DNA of 40,941 nucleotides from an uncultured Faecalibacterium sp. (GCA_900539945.1 UQDV01000023.1:1-40941); one strand, 5' to 3'; shown: positions 1 through 8,140, counted from the first letter of the stretch. The notes: a model not told the origin generated them from the sequence alone. A program made the numbers and translations.

Positions 1-13
1 AGCCGTTTTTATT

Positions 14-32
14 CCACCAGCGGAGCTGGTGG
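14..32. repeat. Short inverted repeat at the window edge
   Basis: A perfect 7-bp inverted repeat (CCACCAG / CTGGTGG, 5-nt loop) lies just beyond the tRNA terminator. It may be the end of a larger element that continues outside the window, or a terminator for a gene further left. Only the hairpin itself is seen. Confidence 0.35.
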
Positions 33-54
33 TTGTCGCTCGCTCAAGCTACCC

Positions 55-98
55 AAAAGAAAATCCCACGAGGAATCTTGCGATTCTTCGTGGGATTT
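55..98 (-). terminator. Intrinsic terminator of the tRNA-Lys gene
   Basis: The arms at 61-77 and 82-98 form a 17-bp stem with one G-U pair and a 4-nt loop. On the minus strand it is followed by TTTTCTTTT. It directly abuts the 3' CCA of the tRNA, as expected for a single-gene tRNA transcript. Confidence 0.85.
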
Positions 99-174
99 TG
101 GTGCGCTCGAGGGAACTCGAATCCCTGGCCCTCTGATTAAAAGTCAGATGCTCTACCGGCTGAGCTACGAGCGC
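99..174 (-). tRNA. tRNA-Lys (anticodon UUU)
   Basis: Read on the minus strand, the 76-nt sequence folds as a cloverleaf. The 7-bp acceptor stem is GCGCTCG/CGAGCGC, the D arm contains AGCTCAG, the anticodon loop CTTTTAA gives anticodon TTT, the T loop is TTCGAGT, and the discriminator A is followed by an encoded CCA. The UUU anticodon decodes AAA and AAG lysine codons. The gene has its own promoter (206-234) and terminator (55-98), so it is a solitary tRNA gene. No intron or odd base is seen. Confidence 0.96.
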
Positions 175-205
175 ATATTCTGCAGCAATACAATACTGCC
201 GAATA

Positions 206-234
206 ATATTACCATAAATGCCGATAAAATGCAA
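206..234 (-). promoter_or_regulatory. Promoter of tRNA-Lys
   Basis: On the minus strand, TTGCAT (229-234) and TAATAT (206-211) are separated by exactly 17 nt. The start site would fall about 25 nt upstream of the mature tRNA 5' end. Confidence 0.7.
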
Positions 235-346
235 GTGCCCGGCCGAAAATTCTTGCGTTGCACTTATGAAGTCCCCCGCGGGGACCTTAAGCGACCGAAC
301 GGTCTCGCCGCAGGCGAGATGGAGGTTTTTTCCCGACAAGTTCCTC

Positions 347-375
347 TTTACAAAACCGGACAGAATCGTTACAAT
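347..375 (+). promoter_or_regulatory. Promoter of the DUF3048 lipoprotein pair
   Basis: TTTACA (347-352) and TACAAT (370-375) have a 17-nt spacer. The start codon at 461 is about 80 nt downstream of the expected start site. This is a standard housekeeping sigma promoter by sequence. Confidence 0.7.
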
Positions 376-460
376 CAAAGCAAATCCGATTTGGGCTCTT
401 TTCCGGGCAGGCAGTGCCTGACCCCGCCGCGATCCTTTTCCCCTGCAGGAGGTACTTTCT

Positions 461-1699
461 ATGAAAAAGATCACTCGCCGTTCCGTTCTTCGTCTGTCCG
501 GGCTGGCGGCCGCTTCGCTGGCGCTGACCAGCTGCCGGGCCGCCGGTTCTGCCGCCGTTGGCAGCCGCTTTTCCGACTGGCTGCGGCAGAAGCTCGCCAA
601 CAGCTCTTCCTCTGCATCCTCGGAGGCGGCAGCCTCCGGCGAGGCAGCGGCTTCCAGTGAGGCCGCCGCATCTTCCGCAGCAGCGGAGGAACCGGCCGCG
701 TCCAGCTGGCTGCCTGCCTACGACGCCGACCCGCTGACCGGCGAGGCCAACCGCAGCAGCGGCCGCATCGTGGGCGTGATGGTCAACAACATCGGCTATT
801 CCGAGCGGCAGAACGCCCGCCCTCAGCGGGGCCTTTCTTCTGCTGACCTGCTCATCGAGAGCAAGGTGGAGGGCGGCATCACTCGCTTCTGTGCCGTGTA
901 CCGCGACGCCGACAGCATCCCCGAGGTGGGGCCCATGCGCTCCGGCCGGGACCAGTTCCTGCAGCTGCTGATGCCCTGGCAGGCGCTGTACTACCACGAC
1001 GGCGAAAGCGCTCCCTGCACCAAGTTCATCAGCGTCTACAACTACTCCGGTCTGAACATCGGCGGCAAGAGCTACTTCAGCACGCCCACCCATCCCCATG
1101 TGGCCCACCGGGACAGCCGCGGCCGCAACGTTGCCTACGAACACACCGAGTTCACCTCCGGCAAGGAGATCCGGCAGGCCGCCGCCAATGCCGGCATCGG
1201 CCTGAGCCACGATTACGACACCACCTTCTTCCGCTTTGCGGACTACCGCACCGGGGCCGAGAATACCATGCGCGGCACCGCTTCCGGCCGGACGATACGC
1301 ATCGTGCACTCCGACAACTACAAGACCAGCTTCAGCTACAGTGCACTGAGCCGCACCTACAAAATGCAGATGTACAGCCACGCCGCCGGCGGATTCGAGA
1401 ACACCGTGGACGAACTGAACGGCAAGCAGCTGAGCTTCGACAACCTGCTCGTCTGCTTTGCCCCCATCGCCGCCTATCCCGGCGACTCCGGCGACGTGCA
1501 GCAGGTGAGTTATATTTCCGGCGGCGAAGCCTACTTCTTCAGCCGGGGCGGGGTACAGGTGGGCCGCTGGGAGAAGGTCTCCCCGGAGCATCCGCTGAAG
1601 GTCTACGATGACGCCGGGGCCGAGCTGCTCTTCAACCGCGGCAAGACCTACCTTGCCATTGTGGACGACGATGAGTGGTCCAATTTCAGCTATCAGTAA
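461..1699 (+). CDS. DUF3048 (YerB-type) lipoprotein with Tat-like signal
   Basis: A 412-aa surface lipoprotein. The N-terminus MKKITRRSVLRLSG carries a twin-arginine-like motif, and a lipobox LTSC predicts lipidation at Cys25. A low-complexity Ser/Ala/Glu linker (about residues 44-90) precedes the folded part, which has DUF3048 hallmarks: VEGGITR, then EVGPMRSGRDQF, and a C-terminal half with the FDNLLV motif. YerB-family proteins are widespread in Firmicutes and have no established reaction. The start at 461 has an ideal GGAGG ribosome site. It is followed 14 nt later by a divergent DUF3048 paralog, so the two are probably co-transcribed. Family assignment is firm; function is unknown. Confidence 0.9.
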   Translation: MKKITRRSVLRLSGLAAASLALTSCRAAGSAAVGSRFSDWLRQKLANSSSSASSEAAASGEAAASSEAAASSAAAEEPAASSWLPAYDADPLTGEANRSSGRIVGVMVNNIGYSERQNARPQRGLSSADLLIESKVEGGITRFCAVYRDADSIPEVGPMRSGRDQFLQLLMPWQALYYHDGESAPCTKFISVYNYSGLNIGGKSYFSTPTHPHVAHRDSRGRNVAYEHTEFTSGKEIRQAAANAGIGLSHDYDTTFFRFADYRTGAENTMRGTASGRTIRIVHSDNYKTSFSYSALSRTYKMQMYSHAAGGFENTVDELNGKQLSFDNLLVCFAPIAAYPGDSGDVQQVSYISGGEAYFFSRGGVQVGRWEKVSPEHPLKVYDDAGAELLFNRGKTYLAIVDDDEWSNFSYQ

Positions 1700-1713
1700 A
1701 CGAGGGGAATGCC

Positions 1714-2802
1714 ATGAAACGCATCTGGATCCAGCGCATCGGTGCGGCCGTGCTGTGCGCTGTGCTGCTGGCCGGCTGCATGCCGGGCGGCCCGGCAGCC
1801 GACAGCACGGCTTCTGCTGACCCCCTGACCGGGCAGGAGCAGCAATACCCGGGCCAGCGTCCGGCGGCAGTGGTCATCGACAACGCCCCCGGCAGCACCA
1901 CCCAGTGGGGCATCGGCAGCGCCTCTGTGGTGCTGGAGGCCGCAGCCCGTGCGGACACCGCCCCCAGCCTGTGCCTGGTCTATCCCTCCGTGTCGGCCAT
2001 GCCGACGGTGGGGCCGGTCACGCTGGGGCAGGACCTGTTCTGGCGGCTGCTCAGCGGCCAGCAGGTGCTGCCCATCCAGCGCGGCTGCGACCTGTACACC
2101 CGCAATTTTCTGGACTACTGGAACCTGCGCGCGGTGGACGCGCTGGAAACAGGCCGCAACGCCTTCACCACCGGCAATACCGACTGGGCCAGCCCGCTGT
2201 GGTGCACCAGCGGTCAATCTGTGGCCAAGGTGCTGAGCAGCCTGAGCCTCTCGTCCGCGCTGTCCGAGGACCCTGCGGAATCCGCAGACAGCACGCAGGA
2301 AGGGGACACCCCCGCCGTACCCACTGTCCCGGCCCTGCTGCCTCAGCAGACCGACGGCCATCTGCCGGATGCGGATGCCGCCGACGCAGTTCAGGCGGCA
2401 GTACAGTTCCCATCCGGCAGCACCACCTGCTTTGCCTACGATACCGACACCGGCACCTACGGGATGATGCACCATGACGGCTCCCCGCAGCTGGACGCCA
2501 ACACCGGCATCCAGGCTGCCTTTGACAACCTTCTGGTGCTGTACAGTGCCTCCACCCCGCGGGACGATGGCCGCACCCTGGACTACGACCTGACCATGGG
2601 CGGCGGCCTGTGGCTCAACGGCGGCCACCTGTGGCACATCACCTGGACCCAGGGCACCGGCTCGACCTTTGCCTTTTATGACGCCGACGGCCGCCCTCTG
2701 CGCATCCTGAGCGGCCGCAGCTACATTGCATGGCTTTCCAGCCTGACCGGTGAGGAAGTCACCGTGCAGGATTCCGCCGGGAACGACCTGCTGCAGCCCT
2801 GA
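1714..2802 (+). CDS. Second, divergent DUF3048-like lipoprotein
   Basis: A 362-aa lipoprotein. The start at 1714 is preferred over an upstream in-frame ATG because it follows GAGGGGAA and opens a proper signal peptide ending in the lipobox LLAGC (Cys22). Unlike its upstream neighbour, the signal is Sec-type, without twin arginines. DUF3048 features remain but are eroded: PTVGPVTLGQDLFW replaces the usual EVGPMRSGRD pattern and FDNLLVLY is kept in the C-terminal half. An inserted acidic stretch lies near residues 185-225. A gene duplication with divergence is the simplest reading. Specific function is unknown. Confidence 0.82.
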   Translation: MKRIWIQRIGAAVLCAVLLAGCMPGGPAADSTASADPLTGQEQQYPGQRPAAVVIDNAPGSTTQWGIGSASVVLEAAARADTAPSLCLVYPSVSAMPTVGPVTLGQDLFWRLLSGQQVLPIQRGCDLYTRNFLDYWNLRAVDALETGRNAFTTGNTDWASPLWCTSGQSVAKVLSSLSLSSALSEDPAESADSTQEGDTPAVPTVPALLPQQTDGHLPDADAADAVQAAVQFPSGSTTCFAYDTDTGTYGMMHHDGSPQLDANTGIQAAFDNLLVLYSASTPRDDGRTLDYDLTMGGGLWLNGGHLWHITWTQGTGSTFAFYDADGRPLRILSGRSYIAWLSSLTGEEVTVQDSAGNDLLQP

Positions 2803-2807
2803 CACAC

Positions 2808-2842
2808 AAAAAGCTCCTCGTGCAGATGCACGGGGAGCTTTT
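2808..2842. terminator. Bidirectional terminator between convergent genes
   Basis: A stem of AAAAGCTCC type with a short loop, T-rich on both sides, lies between the DUF3048 pair (plus) and the Tat-signal protein (minus). It can terminate both transcripts. Confidence 0.8.
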
Positions 2843-2855
2843 GCGTTTATTCGGT

Positions 2856-3461
2856 TTACAGATCCACCACGCTGCCCACCTCGGCAGGGGTGGCGGGCAC
2901 CATGCCCAGTTCCGCTTCGTCCGCGCCGCGCTGCACCGTGAAGGTGACGCTGCGCCCGGCGGCAAAGTCCGGGGCATAGGTGAGCTCCAGCGTCTGCCAG
3001 TCCTCCGGCACGGCGCAGAAGCAGTGCAGCAGCGCACCGCGCCCGGCGGCCAGATTCAGGGTAAAAATCGAAGCATCCGCCGCGTTCTCACCGTACAGCG
3101 GGGCGGCAAAGCTGCCGCAGCGCACCGCATGGCCGTTGCAGGCGGCCGTGACCCCGGTGCCCATGCTGTACAGGTCCTCCCGGGTGGACACCCGACGGCT
3201 CTGCAGGTAGCTTTCGCCCACCGGCAGCGCATGGCCGGACAGGTTCTCCACCGAGAGATACACCAGCACACCGCCCAGACCCGGAGCCGGGGCATAACCC
3301 AGCAGCTCCACTGCCGCCTTGCCGTCCAGCAGGGCAGGGTCGCCCGCAGCACGCAGCTCGGCCGCTGCTGCGGATACACCGGTGAGCAGGGCAGCCGCAA
3401 GGCTGACCGCACCGGAGCCGGCACATTTCAGGAATGACCGGCGGGAGATGGCTTGTGACAT
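2856..3461 (-). CDS. Tat-exported protein of the window's Tat paralog family, lipobox lost
   Basis: A 201-aa exported protein. SRRSFLK near the N-terminus is a canonical twin-arginine motif (Arg7-Arg8), followed by a hydrophobic stretch. Where relatives in this window have LLTGC, this one reads LLTGV and then an Ala-rich AxA-type site, so it is probably cleaved and released rather than lipidated. The C-terminal part resembles the protein at 6166-6783: both have a motif of VP-x-x-W-x-x-L-x-x-TY-x-P followed by a TFT strand, consistent with a beta-sandwich (DUF4352-like) fold, though that fold is inferred. It has its own promoter (3504-3532). Function is unknown. Confidence 0.75.
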   Translation of the reverse strand: MSQAISRRSFLKCAGSGAVSLAAALLTGVSAAAAELRAAGDPALLDGKAAVELLGYAPAPGLGGVLVYLSVENLSGHALPVGESYLQSRRVSTREDLYSMGTGVTAACNGHAVRCGSFAAPLYGENAADASIFTLNLAAGRGALLHCFCAVPEDWQTLELTYAPDFAAGRSVTFTVQRGADEAELGMVPATPAEVGSVVDL

Positions 3462-3503
3462 GGGAACTTCCTCCTTGGCGAAACGAAAAAGTGGTTCCTT
3501 TAT

Positions 3504-3532
3504 ACAATAAAGGATTGTGACCGTTCTGTCAA
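3504..3532 (-). promoter_or_regulatory. Promoter of the Tat-exported protein gene
   Basis: On the minus strand, a consensus TTGACA (3527-3532) is followed after 17 nt by TATTGT (3504-3509). A TATAAA lies 5 nt further downstream as an alternative -10. Confidence 0.7.
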
Positions 3533-3566
3533 GCGGTTGCCCCGGATTGTAACCGATTCTTTGCGT

Positions 3567-4241
3567 TTATTCGTAGGCCTCGTTCTCTTCGGTCTCGGCC
3601 TGGCCGCGCAGGGTGTCGGCATAGCCGAAGGGCACGATGTCGATGGCCTCCACCAGCTTGTCCCGCATCCACAGCTGCACGTCAGTCTGCACGGTGTAGC
3701 CGCAGCCGGGGTCTGCCATCCACTGCTCGGGGCGGCGGCTGGGCAGAGCACGCTGGCTGAGCATGCTCATGATCACGCCGCCGTGGGTCACACAGGCGGC
3801 CTCGGTCACGTCCATGCGGATCATATACTCAAACAGCTTGAGCAGGCTTTCGGCGCAGCGGGCGTGGAACTGCTCGGTGGGCTCAGCCCCCTCCGGCACA
3901 AAGCCGGAACCCGGGGTGATCCACTTTTTAAAGTCCTCGTCGTGCACCAGTTCCTTCACGGGCTTGTTCTCGAATTTGCCAAAGCCCGCCTCCCGCAGAT
4001 CGTGCACCGTAAAGGTGTGGGCCGCGTTGGGGAACAGGATGTTGGCCGTTTCCACCGCACGCAGCATGGGCGAGGAGAACACGGTGTCCACCTGGGGGTA
4101 CTCAAAGCGTTCCTTCAGTTCGGCCAGCTGGGCACGGCCCTCGTCGCACAGCGGGATGTCGGTGCCGCTGCCGATGTACAGGCCCTGCAGGTTGCCGGCG
4201 GTCACGCCGTGACGGATGAGATGGAGCTTAAAGGTTTTCAT
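3567..4241 (-). CDS. Histidine phosphatase family protein (phosphoglycerate mutase-like)
   Basis: A 224-aa cytoplasmic hydrolase of the histidine phosphatase superfamily. The signature LIRHGVTAGN near the N-terminus supplies the phospho-accepting histidine and catalytic arginine. FSSPMLRAVETA and the late THGGV motif supply the remaining arginine and second histidine. The start at 4241 (MKTFKLHLIRHG) places the motif at residue 8-10 as usual, with a GAGGT ribosome site; an upstream in-frame ATG adds 11 residues with no support. Members act on sugar phosphates, nucleotides or cobalamin precursors, and the sequence alone does not choose between them. Confidence 0.88.
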   Translation of the reverse strand: MKTFKLHLIRHGVTAGNLQGLYIGSGTDIPLCDEGRAQLAELKERFEYPQVDTVFSSPMLRAVETANILFPNAAHTFTVHDLREAGFGKFENKPVKELVHDEDFKKWITPGSGFVPEGAEPTEQFHARCAESLLKLFEYMIRMDVTEAACVTHGGVIMSMLSQRALPSRRPEQWMADPGCGYTVQTDVQLWMRDKLVEAIDIVPFGYADTLRGQAETEENEAYE

Positions 4242-4306
4242 GCAAAATACCTCGTATCGTTTGCAAAGATCCAAACCCCCGGAGCCGGTGCGCGGTGCAC
4301 GGAAGA

Positions 4307-4876
4307 TCAGTCGGCGTAGCGGTTGACCTCAACGGTGGCGGGGAAAACGTTCGTGTCGATGCGGCAGTTGCTGCGCACGGTCACGCTGGTGAGTGCATTG
4401 CAGTCCTTGAAGGCACCGGTCTTGATGTAACCCACGCTCTCCGGGATGGTGATGTCGGACAGGGCGGTGCAGCCGTTGAAGGCGGCAGTCTCAATGTACT
4501 CCACGCCATCGGCCAGAGTCACGGTGGTCAGGTTGGTGCAGCCCTTGAAGGAGCTGCCGCCCACGGTGGTCACACCGGCTTCCACGACCACAGCGGTGAT
4601 CTGGTCGGCCTGATCCGCCCAGGGAGCGGGGGAGTTGCTGTTGTAGTCGGTCATACGGCCGGTGCCGCTGATGGTCAGGGTGCCGTCGGCCAGGGTCCAG
4701 GTCACGTTCTCGCCGCAGGAGTTGTCGCCGGCGGCAGCAGCGGATGCAGCGGTGGAAGCGGTGCTGGAAGCAGCAGAAGATGCGCTGCTGCCGCAGCCGG
4801 TCAGGGCGATGCAGCTCACAGCCAGAACAGCGGCAGCGGCCAGGCTGCACAGACGGGTGATGGTGTTGCGTTTCAT
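4307..4876 (-). CDS. Small leucine-rich-repeat (BspA-type) lipoprotein
   Basis: A 189-aa surface lipoprotein. The signal peptide ends in a lipobox ALTGC (Cys28), followed by a Ser/Ala/Thr linker. A short strand region (TLADGTLTISGTG) precedes two to three LRR_5-type repeats of about 23 residues with the pattern AFxxCxxLTxVT. BspA-like repeats mediate adhesion or protein binding in gut and oral bacteria. With so few repeats this is a minimal member. The start at 4876 follows AGAGGATT; a longer in-frame start lacks a ribosome site. A TATAAT (4966-4971) upstream is a probable promoter. Confidence 0.85.
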   Translation of the reverse strand: MKRNTITRLCSLAAAAVLAVSCIALTGCGSSASSAASSTASTAASAAAAGDNSCGENVTWTLADGTLTISGTGRMTDYNSNSPAPWADQADQITAVVVEAGVTTVGGSSFKGCTNLTTVTLADGVEYIETAAFNGCTALSDITIPESVGYIKTGAFKDCNALTSVTVRSNCRIDTNVFPATVEVNRYAD

Positions 4877-5332
4877 TTGGGTAATCCTCTTTCCTATTCC
4901 TATTTTTATAGCCTCCCTGCCCACCACAAAGCTGTGCGCCGGGCAAGGACAGGTGCCAAAACAGCATTATAGCACAAAACCAGGAAAGATGGAAGTTCCA
5001 ATTTGGAATTTTTGCATTTTGCGCCGGGTGCCGTTTCTTTTGGCCGGAACGGGAGCCATTTTCTGGCAGAAAAGCGCGTCCTCTGCCAAAAATATTCCCG
5101 CCCGGCATCTTTGTGCCCCGGGCGTCCGCCACAAAATGTATGCTGTTATACCTGTAGTTTAACATAGATGTAGTGTACCCGGCAAGGCCTTTGACAGAAA
5201 TGACGAAATTTGATGAAAAATATTGTCACTTTTCTTGCTTTACATTTCGTTTTCCGTTGTGTATAATCAACCTGCTGTAAACCAAAAATCAAGGATGTTC
5301 CCCAACCCGGGGTCATTGAGGAGTCAGAGACC
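4877..5332. other. Intergenic region between divergent genes
   Basis: About 455 nt without a convincing gene. On the minus strand there is a TATAAT at 4966-4971 with a weak TTCCAT 17 nt upstream. Just upstream of that lies a 13-bp palindrome TTCCAATTTGGAA (4996-5008) that could be an operator. On the plus strand the XRE regulator promoter occupies 5239-5267. Nothing else is recognised. Confidence 0.6.
5239..5267 (+). promoter_or_regulatory. Promoter of the XRE regulator
   Basis: TTTACA (5239-5244), a 17-nt spacer and a perfect TATAAT (5262-5267). The start codon is 65 nt downstream of the -10. Confidence 0.8.
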
Positions 5333-6028
5333 ATGGAATTCAATCGTATCATCAAACTGCTGCGCAAGGAGCGCGGCATCACCCAGAAGCAGGCGGCGGA
5401 AGATCTGGGTGTTTCGCAGGCCCTGCTGTCCCACTACGAAAAAGGCATCCGCGAGTGCGGGCTGGACTTTGTGGTGCGCGTGGCTGACTATTATAACGTT
5501 TCCTGCGACTATCTGCTGGGCCGCAGCGCCGAGCGCAACGGTATGATGCTCTCGGCCGAGGACCTGCCCAACCCCGACAAGATGAAGGACAACATCTACC
5601 ACGGCAGCGTACTGCCCACCATGAACAAAAAGCTGATCTCCAACAGCCTGAACGTGCTGTATGCCAAGATCGGCCAGTGCCACAGCAAGGCCCTGACCAC
5701 CGAGGTGAGTGCCTACCTGATGATGGCCGTGGCCAAGATGTTCCGCCTGCTGTACTCGGCTGAGCCCCACAACGCGTCCAGCATGTTCAGCATCGGTGCC
5801 CACCGCTGGCGCGGCTATTCCGACGCCGTGATGCGCATGTCCGAGGCCAATGTGGAAGCCCTGCTGGCCGGGGAGGACGTGAACGGCGGCGAAGGCGTGA
5901 AGGACCCCGCCTGCCTTGCCATGACCACCGAGAGCCTGACCCGCGAGTTCCCGCTGTACACCCCCAGCCTGCTGAATCTGGTCAAGACCAGCGAGACCCA
6001 TGTCAAGGGCCTGACCCCCGAGGACTGA
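5333..6028 (+). CDS. XRE-family transcriptional regulator with a long C-terminal domain
   Basis: A 231-aa DNA-binding protein. Residues 5-62 form a Cro/CI-type helix-turn-helix: ERGITQKQAAEDLGVS, then QALLSHYEKGIR, then a third conserved stretch ending in CDYLLGR. The remaining 165 residues are predicted mainly helical and match no domain I recognise; they may sense a ligand or drive oligomerisation. It is transcribed from its own strong promoter and is followed by three Tat lipoprotein genes in the same direction, the first of which has its own promoter at 6078-6106. Control of those genes is possible but unproven. Confidence 0.88.
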   Translation: MEFNRIIKLLRKERGITQKQAAEDLGVSQALLSHYEKGIRECGLDFVVRVADYYNVSCDYLLGRSAERNGMMLSAEDLPNPDKMKDNIYHGSVLPTMNKKLISNSLNVLYAKIGQCHSKALTTEVSAYLMMAVAKMFRLLYSAEPHNASSMFSIGAHRWRGYSDAVMRMSEANVEALLAGEDVNGGEGVKDPACLAMTTESLTREFPLYTPSLLNLVKTSETHVKGLTPED

Positions 6029-6077
6029 AATCCCGTCGTACTGGGGTGATATTCCTGTGAATTGTTCCCCAAAACTC

Positions 6078-6106
6078 TTGCATCTGTGCACCAAAAACGG
6101 TATAAA
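6078..6106 (+). promoter_or_regulatory. Promoter of the first tandem Tat lipoprotein
   Basis: TTGCAT (6078-6083) and TATAAA (6101-6106) with a 17-nt spacer, 60 nt before the start codon. Confidence 0.7.
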
Positions 6107-6165
6107 CAGAGTAGAAGATTCTGGAAAGGACAACATTTCCACCGATCAAGAGGAGGACAATACCT

Positions 6166-6783
6166 ATGTCGAACAAGATTTCCCGCCGTGCATTCCTGAA
6201 GTGTGCAGGTGTTTCCGCTGCAGCGGTCGGCTCTGCCAGCCTGCTGAGCGGCTGCAAGACCAATGGCAGCAACACCACCGTCAACGACGTGAAGGTGGGC
6301 GACACCGTCAAGAACTGGAACGGTCTGGGCGTACAGCTGTCCAGCGTGTTCCACCTGACCCAGGACCCCGCACAGCCCGGCTATGAGTATCTGGGCGTGC
6401 GCGTGACTGTGCTGAACCGCAGCAAGACCGAGACCTATACCATCGGTGCACAGGGCGTGGATGCCATCAACGCCGCTTACCCCGTGCCCCCTCTCAGCAA
6501 CGTGGACGCCAACTTCCAGGCCATGGCCGCTGCTACCACCGACTTTGTTGCCACCTGCGACGGTCAGGGTGCTGCCATCAGTGCCACGGTGTCCCTGTAC
6601 AACTCCAACTCCCAGAGCTTTTCCGACAGCGAGAGCCTGCCCCCGCAGGGCTCCGGCTACATCGTGCTGATGCTGATGGTGCCCAAGAATTGGAAGGAGC
6701 TGCAGGTGACCTACATGCCCACCTTTGCCCCGGACAAGACTTTGACCTTTACCATGAAGGCCGCCGATGTGATCCGCGGATAA
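6166..6783 (+). CDS. Tat lipoprotein, tandem paralog 1
   Basis: A 205-aa predicted lipoprotein. SRRAFLK gives the twin-arginine motif (Arg7-Arg8), and LLSGC predicts lipidation at Cys30. The mature part looks like a single beta-rich domain: it includes a strand reading YEYLGVRVTVLNRS, as in DUF4352/telokin-like accessory domains, and ends with VPKNWKELQVTY and a TFTMK strand. It shares that C-terminal pattern with the protein at 2856-3461. Ribosome site GAGGAGG. It is the first of three tandem genes of the same layout. The beta-sandwich reading is inference; no enzyme motif is seen. Confidence 0.8.
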   Translation: MSNKISRRAFLKCAGVSAAAVGSASLLSGCKTNGSNTTVNDVKVGDTVKNWNGLGVQLSSVFHLTQDPAQPGYEYLGVRVTVLNRSKTETYTIGAQGVDAINAAYPVPPLSNVDANFQAMAAATTDFVATCDGQGAAISATVSLYNSNSQSFSDSESLPPQGSGYIVLMLMVPKNWKELQVTYMPTFAPDKTLTFTMKAADVIRG

Positions 6784-6941
6784 TTGCATTCGATTTCGTC
6801 CATTTTGTACGATATGCCCACAGAATGTTCACAATTATTTTATAAAAAGCATTGACTTTTGCGGTCATTTCGCCTATTGTATAAGTAACTTCCATTGGCA
6901 TAAACTGTATAATTTTACATTCCAGGAGGAGGAACCAAATC

Positions 6942-7511
6942 ATGTCTACCGTTTTCTCCCGCCGCGCATTTCTGAAATACACCGCCGTGGCCGCTGTGGC
7001 TGTGGCCGGTACCAGCCTGCTGGGCGGCTGCTCCGGTTCTGGCGCAGAAACTGCGATCCAGACCACCTATCCCAGTGATAATGTCGTGCTGAAGGTAAAA
7101 TCCACTCTGGAATCCCTGGAGTATTACCCCAAATCCGGCAACGCGACCTTTACGATCCATATCGTCAACGGCCGCAAGAATCCCATCGTCGTGAGCCCCA
7201 ATCGTTTTGCAGTCAAGGCCTACGATAAGAACAACAACTGCATCGCAAACATCTTTGTTGGTTCTACCCAGGGCAGCCTCAACGCCGCCCTGGCCCCTGG
7301 CGATACCAACCCCATCAGCCGCGGTAAGGAGTGCATCTGCACCGTTATTGCATCCGGTCTGCCTAAGGTGACTGAGAATACTGAGAATCCTGAGGATACC
7401 GAGTGCCCCATCGCCTCCCTGCGTATCATCTACACCCCGGATACCGAGTACAACGAGTACACCGCAAACTGGATCATCTCCCCGGATACTGCGGTCCCTG
7501 CTTTGGGCTGA
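6942..7511 (+). CDS. Tat lipoprotein, tandem paralog 2
   Basis: A 189-aa predicted lipoprotein with the same N-terminal layout as its neighbours: SRRAFLK at residues 6-12 and LLGGC with Cys30. The mature domain is beta-rich (FTIHIVNGRKNPIVVS resembles the strand pair of DUF4352 domains) and ends with LRIIYTP-type and NWIISP strands. Ribosome site AGGAGGAGG. The 158-nt gap upstream is AT-rich and contains TATAAT at 6909-6914 as a possible -10, so it may be transcribed separately from paralog 1. No enzymatic motif; function unknown. Confidence 0.8.
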   Translation: MSTVFSRRAFLKYTAVAAVAVAGTSLLGGCSGSGAETAIQTTYPSDNVVLKVKSTLESLEYYPKSGNATFTIHIVNGRKNPIVVSPNRFAVKAYDKNNNCIANIFVGSTQGSLNAALAPGDTNPISRGKECICTVIASGLPKVTENTENPEDTECPIASLRIIYTPDTEYNEYTANWIISPDTAVPALG

Positions 7512-7551
7512 CCCTTACACCATATTTTGTTGATAAACGGAGGAACGTATC

Positions 7552-8118
7552 ATGTCTTACACTTTTTCCCGGCGTGATTTTCTGAAGTATTCTGCCATGA
7601 CCGCTGTGGCTGTGGCCGGTGCCGGCCTGCTGACGGGCTGTGAGATCCAGGACCCCAACAACCCTGTTATCAAAAAGCTGGGTTACGGCACGACCCTGGG
7701 CACCACCGGCGGCCTGCTGAAGAGCGTGGATAAGGATAGCACTACCGGTAACGGGGTCTTTACCTTCACGGTGAAGAACAACTCCGATGCTCCCCTTCCT
7801 ATGGACCCCAACGAGAGCTTCGTAGTAAAGGTCCTGGACAAAGACGGCAACAGCAAGTGGAGCAACTATTTCAACCTGTCCATCGAGGCTGTTCCGGGGG
7901 CAGACGGCAAGGTTCCTGATATTCTCCCCCAGCTCCCGGTCCGGACTGTAGGTGAGTACAAGGTCCATGTCCCCGACTATGCCGGGCATGCTCCCAACCC
8001 TGAGGAGACCCTGGAATTCACCTTCATTCCTCGCCCGGCCAAGTCTCCTGAACTCCGTATGACCTGGAAGATCCCTGGTGCCGACCTTGTCAAGTCTAAC
8101 GAGAGTACCGGCAAGTAA
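7552..8118 (+). CDS. Tat lipoprotein, tandem paralog 3
   Basis: A 188-aa predicted lipoprotein: SRRDFLK at residues 6-12 and LLTGC with Cys30, closely matching paralog 2 across the signal peptide (both contain AVAVAG). The mature part contains VFTFTVKNNSDAPLPMD, the strand pattern shared by this family, and ends in LRMTWKIPG. It lies 40 nt after paralog 2 with no promoter or terminator between them, so the two are likely one transcript, ended by the hairpin at 8141-8167. Function unknown. Confidence 0.8.
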   Translation: MSYTFSRRDFLKYSAMTAVAVAGAGLLTGCEIQDPNNPVIKKLGYGTTLGTTGGLLKSVDKDSTTGNGVFTFTVKNNSDAPLPMDPNESFVVKVLDKDGNSKWSNYFNLSIEAVPGADGKVPDILPQLPVRTVGEYKVHVPDYAGHAPNPEETLEFTFIPRPAKSPELRMTWKIPGADLVKSNESTGK

Positions 8119-8140
8119 TTCTCCCTTTTATTGCACTTCA

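Noticed and set aside
287..1591. A 434-aa frame on the minus strand opposite the first DUF3048 gene
   Set aside because: It is the shadow of a high-GC plus-strand gene: no ribosome site, Gly/Ala/Val/His-biased translation and no recognisable motif. The same holds for other long opposing frames such as 25072-26418 and 17373-19031.
5333..8118. XRE regulator and Tat lipoproteins as a prophage or toxin-antitoxin remnant
   Set aside because: No integrase, phage structural gene or toxin-like frame is nearby, and base composition matches the flanking chromosome.
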